A stretch of 22,196 nucleotides of DNA, taken from an uncultured Planctomycetaceae bacterium (GTDB lineage: Bacteria; Planctomycetota; Planctomycetia; Pirellulales; UBA1268). Positions 1-9,556 of this stretch are shown in pieces. The DNA is taken from the NCBI GenBank assembly GCA_903885855.1, contig CAISKG010000518.1, positions 1 through 22,196 on the forward strand, in the 5' to 3' direction. Within the stretch, counting starts at the first letter, position 1. Each line of letters opens with the position of its first letter. A program made the position numbers and the translations under genes. Under the pieces are notes generated by a model. The model was not told the DNA's origin. It made no database searches and saw only the letters and a list, made by a program, of their open reading frames with translations.

Positions 1-262
1 CCACCGGCAGTGCGGGCGGTGCCGCCGCCAGCGCGGCGGCGTCGCCGGCGATCGCGCGGGCGTGCACGAGCCGCAGCGTGGCGACGCTCTCCCCGAGGGC
101 CGCGGCCCGGGGCAACTCGGCGGCGCGGCTGCTCAGGGCCCGGACGAGCCGCCGGTAGGAGTAGGTGCCGAGGAAGCTGCTGGCCGAGAGCAGCCCCACC
201 AGCAGCAGCACGAGCAGCCCCCCGAGCATCAGCTTGCGACGGATGGGACGGCGCTTGCGCAC
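1..262 (-). CDS. N-terminus of a membrane protein, possibly a sensor histidine kinase (partial)
   Basis: The frame is open from a GTG at 262 to the window edge, giving 87 codons. A GGAG lies six bases before the GTG, which supports this start. The product begins with a very basic cap (VRKRRPIRRK), then one strong hydrophobic segment at about residues 11-30 (LMLGGLLVLLLVGLLSASSF), then a polar helix-like stretch containing SYRRLVRALSSRAAELPRAA. A basic cap, one membrane helix and an alpha-helical periplasmic or sensor region is how planctomycete sensor histidine kinases often begin. No kinase, HAMP or receiver motif is in view, so the family call is inference. It could equally be a methyl-accepting or other single-pass signalling protein. 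It is on the same strand as the MoxR operon but separated from it by 184 bp and a hairpin, so it is probably a separate unit. Confidence 0.45.
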   Translation of the reverse strand, partial: MRKRRPIRRKLMLGGLLVLLLVGLLSASSFLGTYSYRRLVRALSSRAAELPRAAALGESVATLRLVHARAIAGDAAALAAAPPALPV

Positions 263-411
263 GGCGGATCTCCAGGTGGCCGCACGCGGCGGCGCTCGCG
301 GTCCGGGGCGGCCGCGCCGGGACGCGGCTCGGCCCCGCCCACCCGTGGAACCGGGAGGGCCGGTGTGCCGGAGACCTTAGCGGGCCGGGACGCCAGGGCC
401 CAGACGGGATC

Positions 412-444
412 GGCGGCGGAAAGCCCCTTCCGGCCCCCGCCGCC
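412..444 (-). terminator. GC-rich hairpin just after the vWA gene
   Basis: GGCGGCGG at 412-419 pairs perfectly with CCGCCGCC at 437-444, leaving a 17-base loop that has its own GGAA/TTCC inner pairing. It begins two bases after the TGA of the last gene of the MoxR operon. There is no T run on the downstream side, so it would be a GC-only or Rho-assisted stop rather than a classic intrinsic terminator. The rest of the 263-446 spacer shows only a weak TAAGGT-like -10 (minus, 379-374) for the gene at 1-262. Confidence 0.4.
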
Positions 445-446
445 AC

Positions 447-2750
447 TCACACGAGGCCCCAGCGCTTCCGCAGGAACCACTCCAGGCACAACAGCCCCGC
501 CATCACCAGGAACATCGGCCACTTGTCCCACAGCGTCGCCGACCACTGCTCCTGGGATTCGAAGTCGGCCGGCCGGGTGCGCAGGTCGTCGAAGATCTCC
601 GCGATCTCCTCGGGCGACCGCACGCCCCCCCCTTCGGTCTGCTCGGCGAGCTGGCGCATGAGGAGCGGATTGGCCCGTGGATTGGCCAGTTCGAGATCCT
701 GCCGCACCACCGTGAACCGGGCGGAGCGGCTCACCGGCGCCGCCCCGGCCCTCGTGGCCTGCACGGAGAGCGTCCAGTCGCCCGGCTCACCGAGGTCGGC
801 GAGCACCCCCGACCAGGCGTCCCCCTTGCGGGCCAGGCGCACCGGCCGCACCGCGCCGGATGGGGCGGTCAGCAGTCCCTCGGCGACCGCGTCGGCCACA
901 CCGGCGCCGTCGGCCCCGGTGATCCCGGCGTCGAAGGCGAGGGTGGCGCCGGCGGCGACGCGGCGCTGGGCGAGCCGGAGCCAGAGCGAATCCTTCGCGG
1001 AGTCGTCCTGCTTGGCCAGCCACAGCACCATCTGACGCCAGAAGCGCCGGTGCTGCTCCGCCGCCCCCTGCATCACCCAGCGCCAGGTGGAGTCGGCGGC
1101 GAACGCCAGCACGCGCCCCTGGCCGAACTCGCGCCCCACCAGCAGCGGTCGGCCGTCGGGGGCGACCGCCAGCGGCTTGGCGGCGGGCACGAGCCGGCCG
1201 AGGTCGTTGGCCCCTTCCAGCGGCGGCAGGCGCTGCCAGGCGGCCAGGCTCTCCTCGTCGGTGGCGCCGAGCCGGAGGATCGAGATGCCCCCGAAGCGTC
1301 GGTCGGGCAGCATGGCGAGCGGTCCGGGGACGTGGAGCCCGGGGCGCACCGGCTGGTCGAAGGGCTGCCGCGCCAGCCGGTCGGGCTCGAAGGGGAGCAG
1401 TTGGCCCGCGGCCGTGCTGCCCCAACCGCCGGCCTCGAAGGCGTGGAATCCCCCCAGGAAGACGATGCCCGCCCCCGCCTCGACCTTCTGCACGATGCGG
1501 CCGATGTCCTGCGGCGACAGCGCCGCGGCGTCGAGGTCGCCGATCACGAAGACGTTGTAATCGGCGTCGAGCTTGCGCCCCAGGTTCACCGGCCAGGCGC
1601 GCCGCCCGGCGGCGTCGATCCACTCGAAGTCGACCTGCATGTCCGGGCTGGCGGCCAGCACGCGGCGCAGGAAGCGCTGCTCCACGCGCAGCGCCCCCTC
1701 GAGATACAGGACGCGCAGCCCCCCGTCCACGACCTGCACGAAGGTCGAGAGCTCGTTGTTGGCGAGGACCACCTCCCCCTCCTGCGGCTCCACGACCAGC
1801 GACAGTTTCCGCTCGCCGAGCGTCGCGGGCACCCACTGCAGCCGCACGGTCTCCTCGACCCCGGCCTCGCGGCCCCGGAGCATCGTCCGGGCCGCCTCCT
1901 CCATCCGGCCGCCGTCGCCCTCCACCAGGAGCCGCACCACCACGTCGCGGTCGGCGAGCCCGTCGAGGCGCACGCGGCCGGCGACCTCGAGCGAGTTCTT
2001 GAGATACACCGTCTCGCCGACGGAGAGGTTCGTCACCGCCGCGTCGCGCCCCTGGCCCCCGCCGCGCTGCTGGCCGAAGGTCACCGTCCACACCGGCACC
2101 GCGGCGTCGCCCAGCTTCCGCGCCACTCCCTGGGGCGGCTGGTCGCGCGGCGGGTAGGCGTGTTGGGCGCCGTCGGAGAGCACGAGCACGCCCGCCAGCG
2201 GCCGGCCCGCGACCGCCTTCACGGCGTCCTCGAGCGCCGCGCCGATCGCGGTCTGGTCGCTGGTCGCCCCGCGATCCCACGCGGGCAGCGCGAGGGGCTC
2301 GGCGGGGTCGGCGGCCAGCGGCCGCACCTCGCGGTCGAACGCCCAGAGGGCGATGTCGACGTCCCCCTCCGCCAGGAGCTTGGCGGCGGCCGGCCGCGCC
2401 GCCGCCAGCGCCGAGGCCGCCTCGTCCCAGCGCGAGCGCCCCCCCGCCCCGTCGGTCACGGTCATGCTCTCGGAGGCGTCGGCGAGGACGACGAGCGTCC
2501 CCTGCTGCCTCGCCTTGCGCGTCGCCACGAGCGTCGGCCGCAGCAGGCAGGCCACCAGCGCGAGGAAGGCGCCGCAGCGCACAAGCACCAGCGCCATGCG
2601 CCGCCCCGGCCCCACCCGCGAGCGGTCCGGCCCGACCGCCAGGAGGATCGCGGCCAGCGCCGCGGTCACCAGAGCGACGAACCACCACGACACCACCGGG
2701 TCGCAGTCGAGCGAGATCTCCTGGAGGACGACGGCCGGGAGGGGCGTCAT
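447..2750 (-). CDS. Membrane-anchored vWA / glutamine-amidotransferase-like protein
   Basis: A 767-residue protein, last gene of the MoxR operon. Its ATG at 2750 overlaps the TGA of the upstream gene as ATGA, implying translational coupling. Two membrane helices lie at about 20-40 (SWWFVALVTAALAAILLAV) and 52-70. A von Willebrand A domain follows: LVVLADASESM carries an intact metal-site motif D91-x-S93-x-S95, and a later VLVLSDG is the second metal-site strand. The middle looks beta-rich and extracytoplasmic. A glutamine-amidotransferase-like fold (VFLGGFHAFEAGGWG, then GREFGQGRVLAFAADSTW) lacks an obvious catalytic Cys, as in the non-enzymatic members of that group. A last helix (WPMFLVMAGLLCLEWFL) sits near the C-terminus. 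By analogy with BatA/B proteins it probably displays a protein-interaction module in the envelope and works with the MoxR ATPase. Its target is unknown. Confidence 0.85.
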   Translation of the reverse strand: MTPLPAVVLQEISLDCDPVVSWWFVALVTAALAAILLAVGPDRSRVGPGRRMALVLVRCGAFLALVACLLRPTLVATRKARQQGTLVVLADASESMTVTDGAGGRSRWDEAASALAAARPAAAKLLAEGDVDIALWAFDREVRPLAADPAEPLALPAWDRGATSDQTAIGAALEDAVKAVAGRPLAGVLVLSDGAQHAYPPRDQPPQGVARKLGDAAVPVWTVTFGQQRGGGQGRDAAVTNLSVGETVYLKNSLEVAGRVRLDGLADRDVVVRLLVEGDGGRMEEAARTMLRGREAGVEETVRLQWVPATLGERKLSLVVEPQEGEVVLANNELSTFVQVVDGGLRVLYLEGALRVEQRFLRRVLAASPDMQVDFEWIDAAGRRAWPVNLGRKLDADYNVFVIGDLDAAALSPQDIGRIVQKVEAGAGIVFLGGFHAFEAGGWGSTAAGQLLPFEPDRLARQPFDQPVRPGLHVPGPLAMLPDRRFGGISILRLGATDEESLAAWQRLPPLEGANDLGRLVPAAKPLAVAPDGRPLLVGREFGQGRVLAFAADSTWRWVMQGAAEQHRRFWRQMVLWLAKQDDSAKDSLWLRLAQRRVAAGATLAFDAGITGADGAGVADAVAEGLLTAPSGAVRPVRLARKGDAWSGVLADLGEPGDWTLSVQATRAGAAPVSRSARFTVVRQDLELANPRANPLLMRQLAEQTEGGGVRSPEEIAEIFDDLRTRPADFESQEQWSATLWDKWPMFLVMAGLLCLEWFLRKRWGLV

Positions 2751-4990
2751 GATCCCGCTCCTCCCGTCGCGGCGGCCAGCGGCAGGGGGGGCGGGGCGCC
2801 GGGGAGGCGCGGCTCCGGCCGCGCGGTGGCGGCGTCGGTCGTCGGGGCGTCGTCGCGGGAGGCGTAGAAGCGGTTGGCGACGATCCAGTCGCCGGCCATG
2901 ACCAGCGCCGCCAGGATGATGAACCAGCCGGAGAGTTCCGCGCCCACGCGCTCGAGCTTCACGTCGCGCACCAGCTGCCCCTCGTCGCGCGCGATACGGG
3001 CGCCCTCGCCGAGGGCCGCGGCGAGGGCGGCGTCGGGGAGCCGCCGGGCGTCGAGCGCGGCCGCGGGGAGATTGGCGCTGAAGCCCCGCGCCACCCCGGC
3101 CGCCTCGCCCCCGGACCGCACCCGGTAGTTGCCGGGCGTCTGGGTGGCCGTCACGGTCACGGTGCCGCGGCGCTGGTCGACGGCGGCGGGGAAGTCGTCC
3201 CCCCCGGGGACGCTCACGAAGGCGTTGGCGATGTCGCGGCGGCCGAGGTGCACCACCGCCGCGGACCCGGCCACGATGTTGCGGTCGTCGGCGGTGTCGA
3301 TGGCGTGGAGGAGCGTCTCGTTGGCGAGGATCACGAACGGCCAGGGCTCGAATCCCGTGGCCAGCATGTTCCACGCATCCGGATCGCCGGCCCCCTGCGA
3401 CACCGGCGTGGTCACCGTCACCACGGTCCCCTGCCCCACGCGGTGCTCGAGGATCGCCGGCAGGCCGTTGCGGTAGGCGACGACGGGCACGGCGGCCTCG
3501 CGCTCGTCGTCCTCCGGCTCGAACTCCCACAGCCGCTCGACCGGGAAGTCCTGCCAGGGGACGGCGTCCCCCACCCGGCGGAAGGGCGCGAGGATCGGAT
3601 GCTCGAGGCTCGAGGGGGCGATGTAGTTGCCCTCCCCGGGGCTGCGCCACACGCGGGCCACGCTCCCCCCGAGCAGCTTGCGCGCGGCCTCGGAATTGAA
3701 GCGCTCGGCGTCGGCGGCCCCCGGCCCGAGCCACACCACCAGCCCCCGTCCGCCGGCCACCCATTGCCAGAGGAGATCGAGCGTCCGCGCCGGCAGCGGC
3801 GACGGATCGACGAGCACCATCCCGGAATAGTCGTCCCAGGGCGTGGCGTCGAGCCTGCCGAGGTCGACGAGCGTGGCCTCGAAACGCTGCTTGCCCGCCT
3901 TCGCCAGCGCCGGCGGGGCGATCGCCTGGAGGAGGAAACGCCCGGTGTCGGCGGCGGGGGCGGGGGCGGCGATGAGCACCTTGTCGGGCGTGCCCACCTC
4001 GACGGTGAAGTAGCGCGCGTTGTCGGCATCCATGTCGTCGGAGCCCTCGAGCACCACCCGGCCCTGGCGGACGCCCGGCTCGAGCCCCGCGAGCTCGAAG
4101 ACCACCTCTCCGGCCGCGCCCTCCTTCCAGGCCGTCGGCTTGACCGCGCGACGGGCGTAGCGGCCGTCGGGGCCGAGGAGTTCGAGCGCCACGGGGCGGT
4201 TGGCGTCGGGGCCGTCGCGCCGTGTCACCGCCGACACCACCAGCGCCGCGCCGGCGGTGGGGCGCTCCGAGGAGAGGTCGACGCCCTCGAGGACGAAGTT
4301 CTGCGCGGCGCGGGCCCCCACGTCGACCCACAGCACCGTCGCGTCCGGGTGCGCGGCCACCAGCTCGGCCGCCGTGCGTCCCTCCCACGCGCCCTGGGAG
4401 CAGTCGGTGAAGACGTACATCTCGTGGCGCAGGTCGGGCGCGCCGTCGAGGAGGCGGAATCCCTCCTGGATCGCCGCGGGGAGGGTCTGCGCGGAGGCGC
4501 CCACGACGAGCCGGTCGACGCGCGCGGCCGCGGCGGCCACCGTCGGCGAGAAGGCCACCGGCCCGCCGCCGGTGTCGAGCACCGCCACCTGGCTGGCCGG
4601 GGGGAGTTTGGCGAACAGCGCCCGCGCCAGCCCCGCCGCGTCCTCCAGCCGGGTGCGGTTGGCCTGCCGCAGCTCCATGCGCGGCGCGGTGTCGAAGACC
4701 ATCACCGCCGCCACCGGCCCCTCGCCGTCGGCGAGGAATCCGGCTCCGCGCAGCGTCGGCCGCGCCAGCGCCACCGCCAGCAGCACCAGCGCCGCCATCC
4801 GCAGCAGGAGGAGGAACAGATGCGTGACGCGCAGGCGGCGCCGATTCGAGCGCACGCGCTGCTCGAGGAAGCGCAGCGCCGGAAACACCCGCGGCACCGG
4901 CTTGCGGCGCATGAGGAGGTGGAGGATCACCGGCACCGCCACGAGGCCGGCGCCGGCGAGCAGCAACGGCGTGAGGAACGACAGTCCCAT
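2747..4990 (-). CDS. BatA-type (aerotolerance N-terminal) membrane protein with vWA-like domain
   Basis: 747 residues. The N-terminus is a typical BatA domain: membrane helix LTPLLLAGAGLVAVPVILHLL, the basic loop MRRKPVPRVFPALRFL, and a second helix LFLLLLRMAALVLLAVALARP at about 58-78. A vWA-like domain follows, but its metal-site motif is degenerate: the usual DxSxSM appears as DTAPRM (D100), with a later FTDCSQGAW strand. The remainder includes an amidotransferase-like region (DDYSGMVLVDPSPLP, GRGLVVWLGPGA) and a C-terminal helix (GWFIILAALVMAGDWIVANRF). It starts 18 bp after DUF58 and ends overlapping the next gene. It is probably an envelope partner of the MoxR ATPase with a non-metal-binding vWA scaffold. 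The family call is secure; the function is inferred. Confidence 0.87.
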   Translation of the reverse strand: MGLSFLTPLLLAGAGLVAVPVILHLLMRRKPVPRVFPALRFLEQRVRSNRRRLRVTHLFLLLLRMAALVLLAVALARPTLRGAGFLADGEGPVAAVMVFDTAPRMELRQANRTRLEDAAGLARALFAKLPPASQVAVLDTGGGPVAFSPTVAAAAARVDRLVVGASAQTLPAAIQEGFRLLDGAPDLRHEMYVFTDCSQGAWEGRTAAELVAAHPDATVLWVDVGARAAQNFVLEGVDLSSERPTAGAALVVSAVTRRDGPDANRPVALELLGPDGRYARRAVKPTAWKEGAAGEVVFELAGLEPGVRQGRVVLEGSDDMDADNARYFTVEVGTPDKVLIAAPAPAADTGRFLLQAIAPPALAKAGKQRFEATLVDLGRLDATPWDDYSGMVLVDPSPLPARTLDLLWQWVAGGRGLVVWLGPGAADAERFNSEAARKLLGGSVARVWRSPGEGNYIAPSSLEHPILAPFRRVGDAVPWQDFPVERLWEFEPEDDEREAAVPVVAYRNGLPAILEHRVGQGTVVTVTTPVSQGAGDPDAWNMLATGFEPWPFVILANETLLHAIDTADDRNIVAGSAAVVHLGRRDIANAFVSVPGGDDFPAAVDQRRGTVTVTATQTPGNYRVRSGGEAAGVARGFSANLPAAALDARRLPDAALAAALGEGARIARDEGQLVRDVKLERVGAELSGWFIILAALVMAGDWIVANRFYASRDDAPTTDAATARPEPRLPGAPPPLPLAAATGGAGS

Positions 4991-5008
4991 GGCGCGGGTG
5001 GCGGGCTC

Positions 5009-5908
5009 CTAGAACCGGTTGCGGCGGCTGAGCAGGTATTCCGTGAGCGCCTTGTCGAACTGCATGCTCGTGTCGAGGGGCACGTAGTCGATGCCGGCGT
5101 GGAAGCAGGTCCGCCGGTAGTCCTCCCGGAAGGTGCGGATCGCCTCCAGATAGCCCTGCCGGGCCCCGTCGGCGTCGATGACGAGCTTCTCGCCGGTCTC
5201 CGGCTCGGTGAACTCCACGTTGCCCTCGAACGGGAAGCGCACCTCGGCCTCGTCGAGGACGTGGAACAGGATCACGTCGTGGCCGCGGTGGCGGAGGCGG
5301 AGGAGGGCGTCGCGGATCGGCGCCGGATCGGCCAGCAGGTCGCTGAACACCATCACCAGCGACCGGTTGCGGAGCATGGCGGCGATCTGGATCAGGCTCC
5401 GCGCCGCCTCGGTCCGTCCCGCCGGCCGCACCTTGGCCAGCGCCGAGAGCACCTGGGCGATCTGCGATCGCTTCGACCGTGCCGGCAGCGAGCGGATCAC
5501 GCGCTCGTCGAAGACCATCAGCCCGCAGGGATCCTGCTGGTGCACCATCAGCCAGCAGAGGGCGGCCGCCAGCGAGATCGAATAATCGAGCTTGGTCAGC
5601 TCCTGGCGGTGGGTGTAGGCCATGCTGGCGCTGGCGTCGATCACCAGGTAGCCGGTGATGTTCGTCTCCGCCTCGAACTTCTTCACGTAGTGCTTGTCGG
5701 TCTTGGCGTACACCAGCCAATCGATGTCCTTGGGGTCGTCGCCGGGGGCGTACTTGCGGTGCTCGCTGAACTCCACCGAGAAGCCCTGGTAGGGGCTGGC
5801 GTGGAGGCCCTGGAGGAATCCCCGGACGATGAACTGGGCGCGGAGGTCCAAGCGCGCGATCTGGCGCACGACCTCCGGCTTCAGGTATTCCTCGACGGCA
5901 CGCACCAT
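5009..5908 (-). CDS. DUF58 (vWA-like) domain protein
   Basis: 299 residues, usual length for a soluble DUF58 protein. The DUF58 signature region is clear: SEHRKYAPGDDPKDIDW at about 48-64, followed by AKTDKHYVKKFEAETN. The vWA core has VIDASASM with intact D91-x-S93-x-S95, and a later VFSDLLADP strand. No membrane helix is present, so it is probably cytosolic or membrane-associated. It lies 22 bp after the MoxR ATPase stop and 18 bp before BatA, which is the standard MoxR-DUF58-BatA order. Proteins of this pair are thought to act as an AAA+ ATPase with its vWA adaptor in assembly or remodelling of other proteins. The ATG at 5908 follows a G-rich stretch that can serve as a ribosome site. Confidence 0.92.
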   Translation of the reverse strand: MVRAVEEYLKPEVVRQIARLDLRAQFIVRGFLQGLHASPYQGFSVEFSEHRKYAPGDDPKDIDWLVYAKTDKHYVKKFEAETNITGYLVIDASASMAYTHRQELTKLDYSISLAAALCWLMVHQQDPCGLMVFDERVIRSLPARSKRSQIAQVLSALAKVRPAGRTEAARSLIQIAAMLRNRSLVMVFSDLLADPAPIRDALLRLRHRGHDVILFHVLDEAEVRFPFEGNVEFTEPETGEKLVIDADGARQGYLEAIRTFREDYRRTCFHAGIDYVPLDTSMQFDKALTEYLLSRRNRF

Positions 5909-5930
5909 CGCATCCCCCCGCGTCGCCGCG

Positions 5931-6956
<1,026 letters not shown>

Positions 6957-7019
6957 GGACCGATGTCCTCCTGGGGCAATTCCGAGCCGGAAGCGGCGTG
7001 GAAACGGCCTCTCCAACCA

Positions 7020-7048
7020 AGTATCGGGGACTCCCGCCAGACCCGCAA
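7020..7048 (-). promoter_or_regulatory. Candidate sigma-70-type promoter of the MoxR operon
   Basis: Read on the minus strand, TTGCGG (7048-7043), a 17-base spacer and GATACT (7025-7020) match the usual -35/-10 spacing. The -10 lies 63 bases before the GTG of the MoxR gene. This is the best two-box promoter I can find in the window. The call is by eye, without a matrix score. Confidence 0.5.
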
Positions 7049-7087
7049 ACCGCCAGCGCGGCACCGCGGATTGGCGCCGTCGGCGGA

Positions 7088-7093
7088 TAGACT
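7088..7093 (+). promoter_or_regulatory. Candidate -10 element for the DUF4159 protein
   Basis: TAGACT lies 46 bases before the ATG at 7140 in otherwise GC-dominated spacer. No convincing -35 is seen at 16-18 bases. It resembles the TATACT / GATACT / TATTCT hexamers found before other genes of the window. Confidence 0.35.
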
Positions 7094-7139
7094 GACGGAA
7101 GCCCCGGGCCCCCCCGGCCGCCCCCCCGGACCTCTCGCC

Positions 7140-9533
7140 ATGCGTCCCCTGTCGCTCCCCCGTCTGCGGGCCACGATCCTGGTGTGCCTCGCGCCCATCC
7201 TCGTCGCGGCGGCGGCCCGGGCGGCCGACCGCGAGCCGGCGAAGGTCTCGCCCGAGAAGATCCAGCGTGCGGTGGAGAAGGCCCGCGACTGGCTGCTCTC
7301 CGAACAGCAGGCAAACGGGTCCTGGCAGGTGCCGCTGCGCGCCGACGACACGCGCGTGGGGGCCACGGCGCTGGTGATGCTGGCGCTGGCCAACGCGGGC
7401 GTGCCCCCGGACAACCCGCAGATGCAGCGCGGCCTCGATTGGATCCGGCGCCAGAAGCCGGAGGAGACCTACTCCGCCTCCCTGCAGACGATGCTCCTGG
7501 CGATGCTCTCCCCCGACGCCGACAAGGTGATCCTCGAGCGCAACGTGCGCTGGCTGGAGGAGACGCAGGTCGCCCAGGGGCCGGCGTCCGGCTCCTGGTC
7601 GTACGGCCGCGCCAAGGGCACCGGCGACAATTCCAACTCCCAGTTCGCGCTGCTGGCCCTCCACGAGGCCGACCGCGTGGGGGTGCGCGTGCGCCCCGAG
7701 GTGTGGACCAGGGCGCAGCAGTACTGGGTGGCCTGCGCCAATCCCGACGGCTCCTGGGGCTACACGCTCGGCAACGCGGGGGGCTCCGGCAGCATGACCT
7801 GCGCCGGCATCGCCAGCGTGTGGATCACCTCCCAGCACGTCGGCGCCCCCGACGCCCGTGCCGCACGCGACACCGTGTCGTGCTGCGGCGGCGGTTCGAC
7901 GCCCAAGGTGCTGGAGCGGGGCCTGGAGTGGCTGGGACGCCGGTTCTCCGTCGTCGAGAACCCGATGGCGGGGCAGACCTGGCTGCACTACTACCTCTAC
8001 GGCCTCGAGCGGGTGGGGCGGTTCACGGCCCGGCGCTTCATCGGCGACTCCGACTGGTATCTCGAGGGGGCGAAGATGTTCGTCAGCACGCAGGACAACC
8101 TCACCGGCGCCTTCCGCGGCGGCCGGATCGAGGATCCCATCGTGGCCACGAGTTTCGCGCTGTTGTTCCTCGCCAAGGGGCGCCGGCCGGTGATCGTGGC
8201 CAAGAGCCGCAACGCCCCCGAGCCCGACTGGAACCGGCACGGCAGCGACATCGCCCACCTCGTCGAGCACGTCGAGGCACGGTGGAAGAAGGACTACCCC
8301 GCCGGGCTCTCCTGGCACGTCGTCGACACCCCCACGGCGACGGTCGAGGATCTCCTCCAGGCGCCGGTGCTGTGGATCTCCGGCAAGAACGCCTTCAACC
8401 TCGGCCCGGACGCCGGCCCACGCCTGCGCCGCTACATCGACGAAGGGGGCTTCGTGTTCGCCGAGGCCTGCTGCCCGTCGAGCGCGGAGTTCGACCGCCG
8501 GCTCCGCGAACTCGTCGACGAGATCTTCCCGGAGCCGGAGTACCGGCTCCATCTCCTTCCCCCGGAGCACCCCGCCTGGCACGCCGAGGAGGTCGTTCCC
8601 CCCGACCTGCAACGGCCCCTCCTCGGGGTCGACTACGGCTGCCGCACCTGCCTGATCTACGCCCCCCCGACCGACCTCGAGAAGAACGCCGCGGCCATGC
8701 CCAGCCTCTCCTGCCTGTGGGAGGTGGGGGAGACGCAGGCCCGCACGCTGCCGGCGGCGATCCGCCACGAGGTCGACGCGGCGCTGGCCATCGGCACGAA
8801 CGTCATCGCCTACGCCACCAACCGGGAGCTGAAGCGCAAGGACGAGCTCTTCGCCCTCGACGTGGGCCCCGTCGACAAGCCGCGCGACCGGGTCGAGCGC
8901 GGGCAGCTGGCGATCGGCAAGCTGCGCCATGCGGGGATGTGCGACGCGGCGCCGGCGGCGCTGGCCAACGTCCTCCGCGCGGCCGCCCGTGAGTTGGGCG
9001 TGCGCGTGGACGAGCGCACCACCCTCGTCGACCCCGCCGATCCGGCGTTGTTCGACTACCACCTGGTCTTCATGCACGGCCGGCAGACCTTCTCCTTCGA
9101 CCCCGCGCGCCGCGAGCGGATCCGCCAGTTCCTCGAGCGCGGCGGCACGCTCCTGACCGACTCCGTGTGCGCGTCACCGGCGTTCACGGCCGCCTTCCGC
9201 GAGGAGATCGCCGCCATCCTCCCCGGGGCGACCCTCGAGGAGGTGCCCCCCGACGATCCCCTCTTCACCAAGGGGGAGTACGGCGGCTACGACATCCGCA
9301 CCGTCACGCTCCGCGAACCCGCCGGGGGCGACGGCCCCATCACGTCGCGCAAGCGCCAGGTGGCCCCCAAGCTCGAGGGGATCCGGCTGGCCGACCGCTG
9401 GGCGGTGATCTTCTCCCCGTACGATCTGTCGTGCGCGCTCGAGAAGCAGAACTCGATGGAGTGCACCGGCTACGGCCGCGACGACGCCGAGAAGATCGCC
9501 CTCAACATCCTTCTCTACTCGCTCAATCACTGA
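7140..9533 (+). CDS. Exported squalene-cyclase-repeat protein with two DUF4159-like modules
   Basis: 797 residues. The N-terminus MRPLSLPRLR plus the hydrophobic stretch to about residue 27, ending AAARAAD, is a signal peptide, which supports the ATG at 7140 despite a weak ribosome site. Residues about 35-350 form an alpha/alpha-toroid of the prenyltransferase/squalene-oxidase type with repeated GSW turns (NGSW 59, SGSWSYG 150, DGSWGY 203). It has no DxDD-type acid motif, so cyclase activity is unlikely. Residues about 362-580 look like one DUF4159 module (VLWISGKNAFNL, RRYIDEGGFVFAEACC). Residues about 600 to the end look like a second (MHGRQTFSFD, FLERGGTLLTDSVCA, AVIFSPYDLSCALE). DUF4159 has an amidotransferase-like fold of unknown role. 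The gene diverges from the MoxR operon across 183 bp, suggesting a related envelope function. Confidence 0.85.
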   Translation: MRPLSLPRLRATILVCLAPILVAAAARAADREPAKVSPEKIQRAVEKARDWLLSEQQANGSWQVPLRADDTRVGATALVMLALANAGVPPDNPQMQRGLDWIRRQKPEETYSASLQTMLLAMLSPDADKVILERNVRWLEETQVAQGPASGSWSYGRAKGTGDNSNSQFALLALHEADRVGVRVRPEVWTRAQQYWVACANPDGSWGYTLGNAGGSGSMTCAGIASVWITSQHVGAPDARAARDTVSCCGGGSTPKVLERGLEWLGRRFSVVENPMAGQTWLHYYLYGLERVGRFTARRFIGDSDWYLEGAKMFVSTQDNLTGAFRGGRIEDPIVATSFALLFLAKGRRPVIVAKSRNAPEPDWNRHGSDIAHLVEHVEARWKKDYPAGLSWHVVDTPTATVEDLLQAPVLWISGKNAFNLGPDAGPRLRRYIDEGGFVFAEACCPSSAEFDRRLRELVDEIFPEPEYRLHLLPPEHPAWHAEEVVPPDLQRPLLGVDYGCRTCLIYAPPTDLEKNAAAMPSLSCLWEVGETQARTLPAAIRHEVDAALAIGTNVIAYATNRELKRKDELFALDVGPVDKPRDRVERGQLAIGKLRHAGMCDAAPAALANVLRAAARELGVRVDERTTLVDPADPALFDYHLVFMHGRQTFSFDPARRERIRQFLERGGTLLTDSVCASPAFTAAFREEIAAILPGATLEEVPPDDPLFTKGEYGGYDIRTVTLREPAGGDGPITSRKRQVAPKLEGIRLADRWAVIFSPYDLSCALEKQNSMECTGYGRDDAEKIALNILLYSLNH

Positions 9534-9537
9534 TCGC

Positions 9538-9555
9538 CCCGCCGGGGGGGGCGGG
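9538..9555. terminator. Possible bidirectional hairpin between convergent genes
   Basis: CCCGCC (9538-9543) and GGCGGG (9550-9555) flank a six-G loop in the 23-base gap between two converging genes. It is short and lacks T runs, so it is only a candidate. Confidence 0.25.
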
Positions 9556-9556
9556 C

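Noticed and set aside
7140..8190. Squalene-hopene cyclase or terpene-cyclase activity for the toroid domain
   Set aside because: No DxDD-type catalytic motif is seen and the protein has a signal peptide and DUF4159 modules. Only the fold is shared.
6957..9077. Long minus-strand open frame upstream of the MoxR ATPase in the same frame
   Set aside because: It is antisense to the DUF4159 protein and has low-complexity composition. The GTG at 6956 with AGGAGG is the better start for MoxR.
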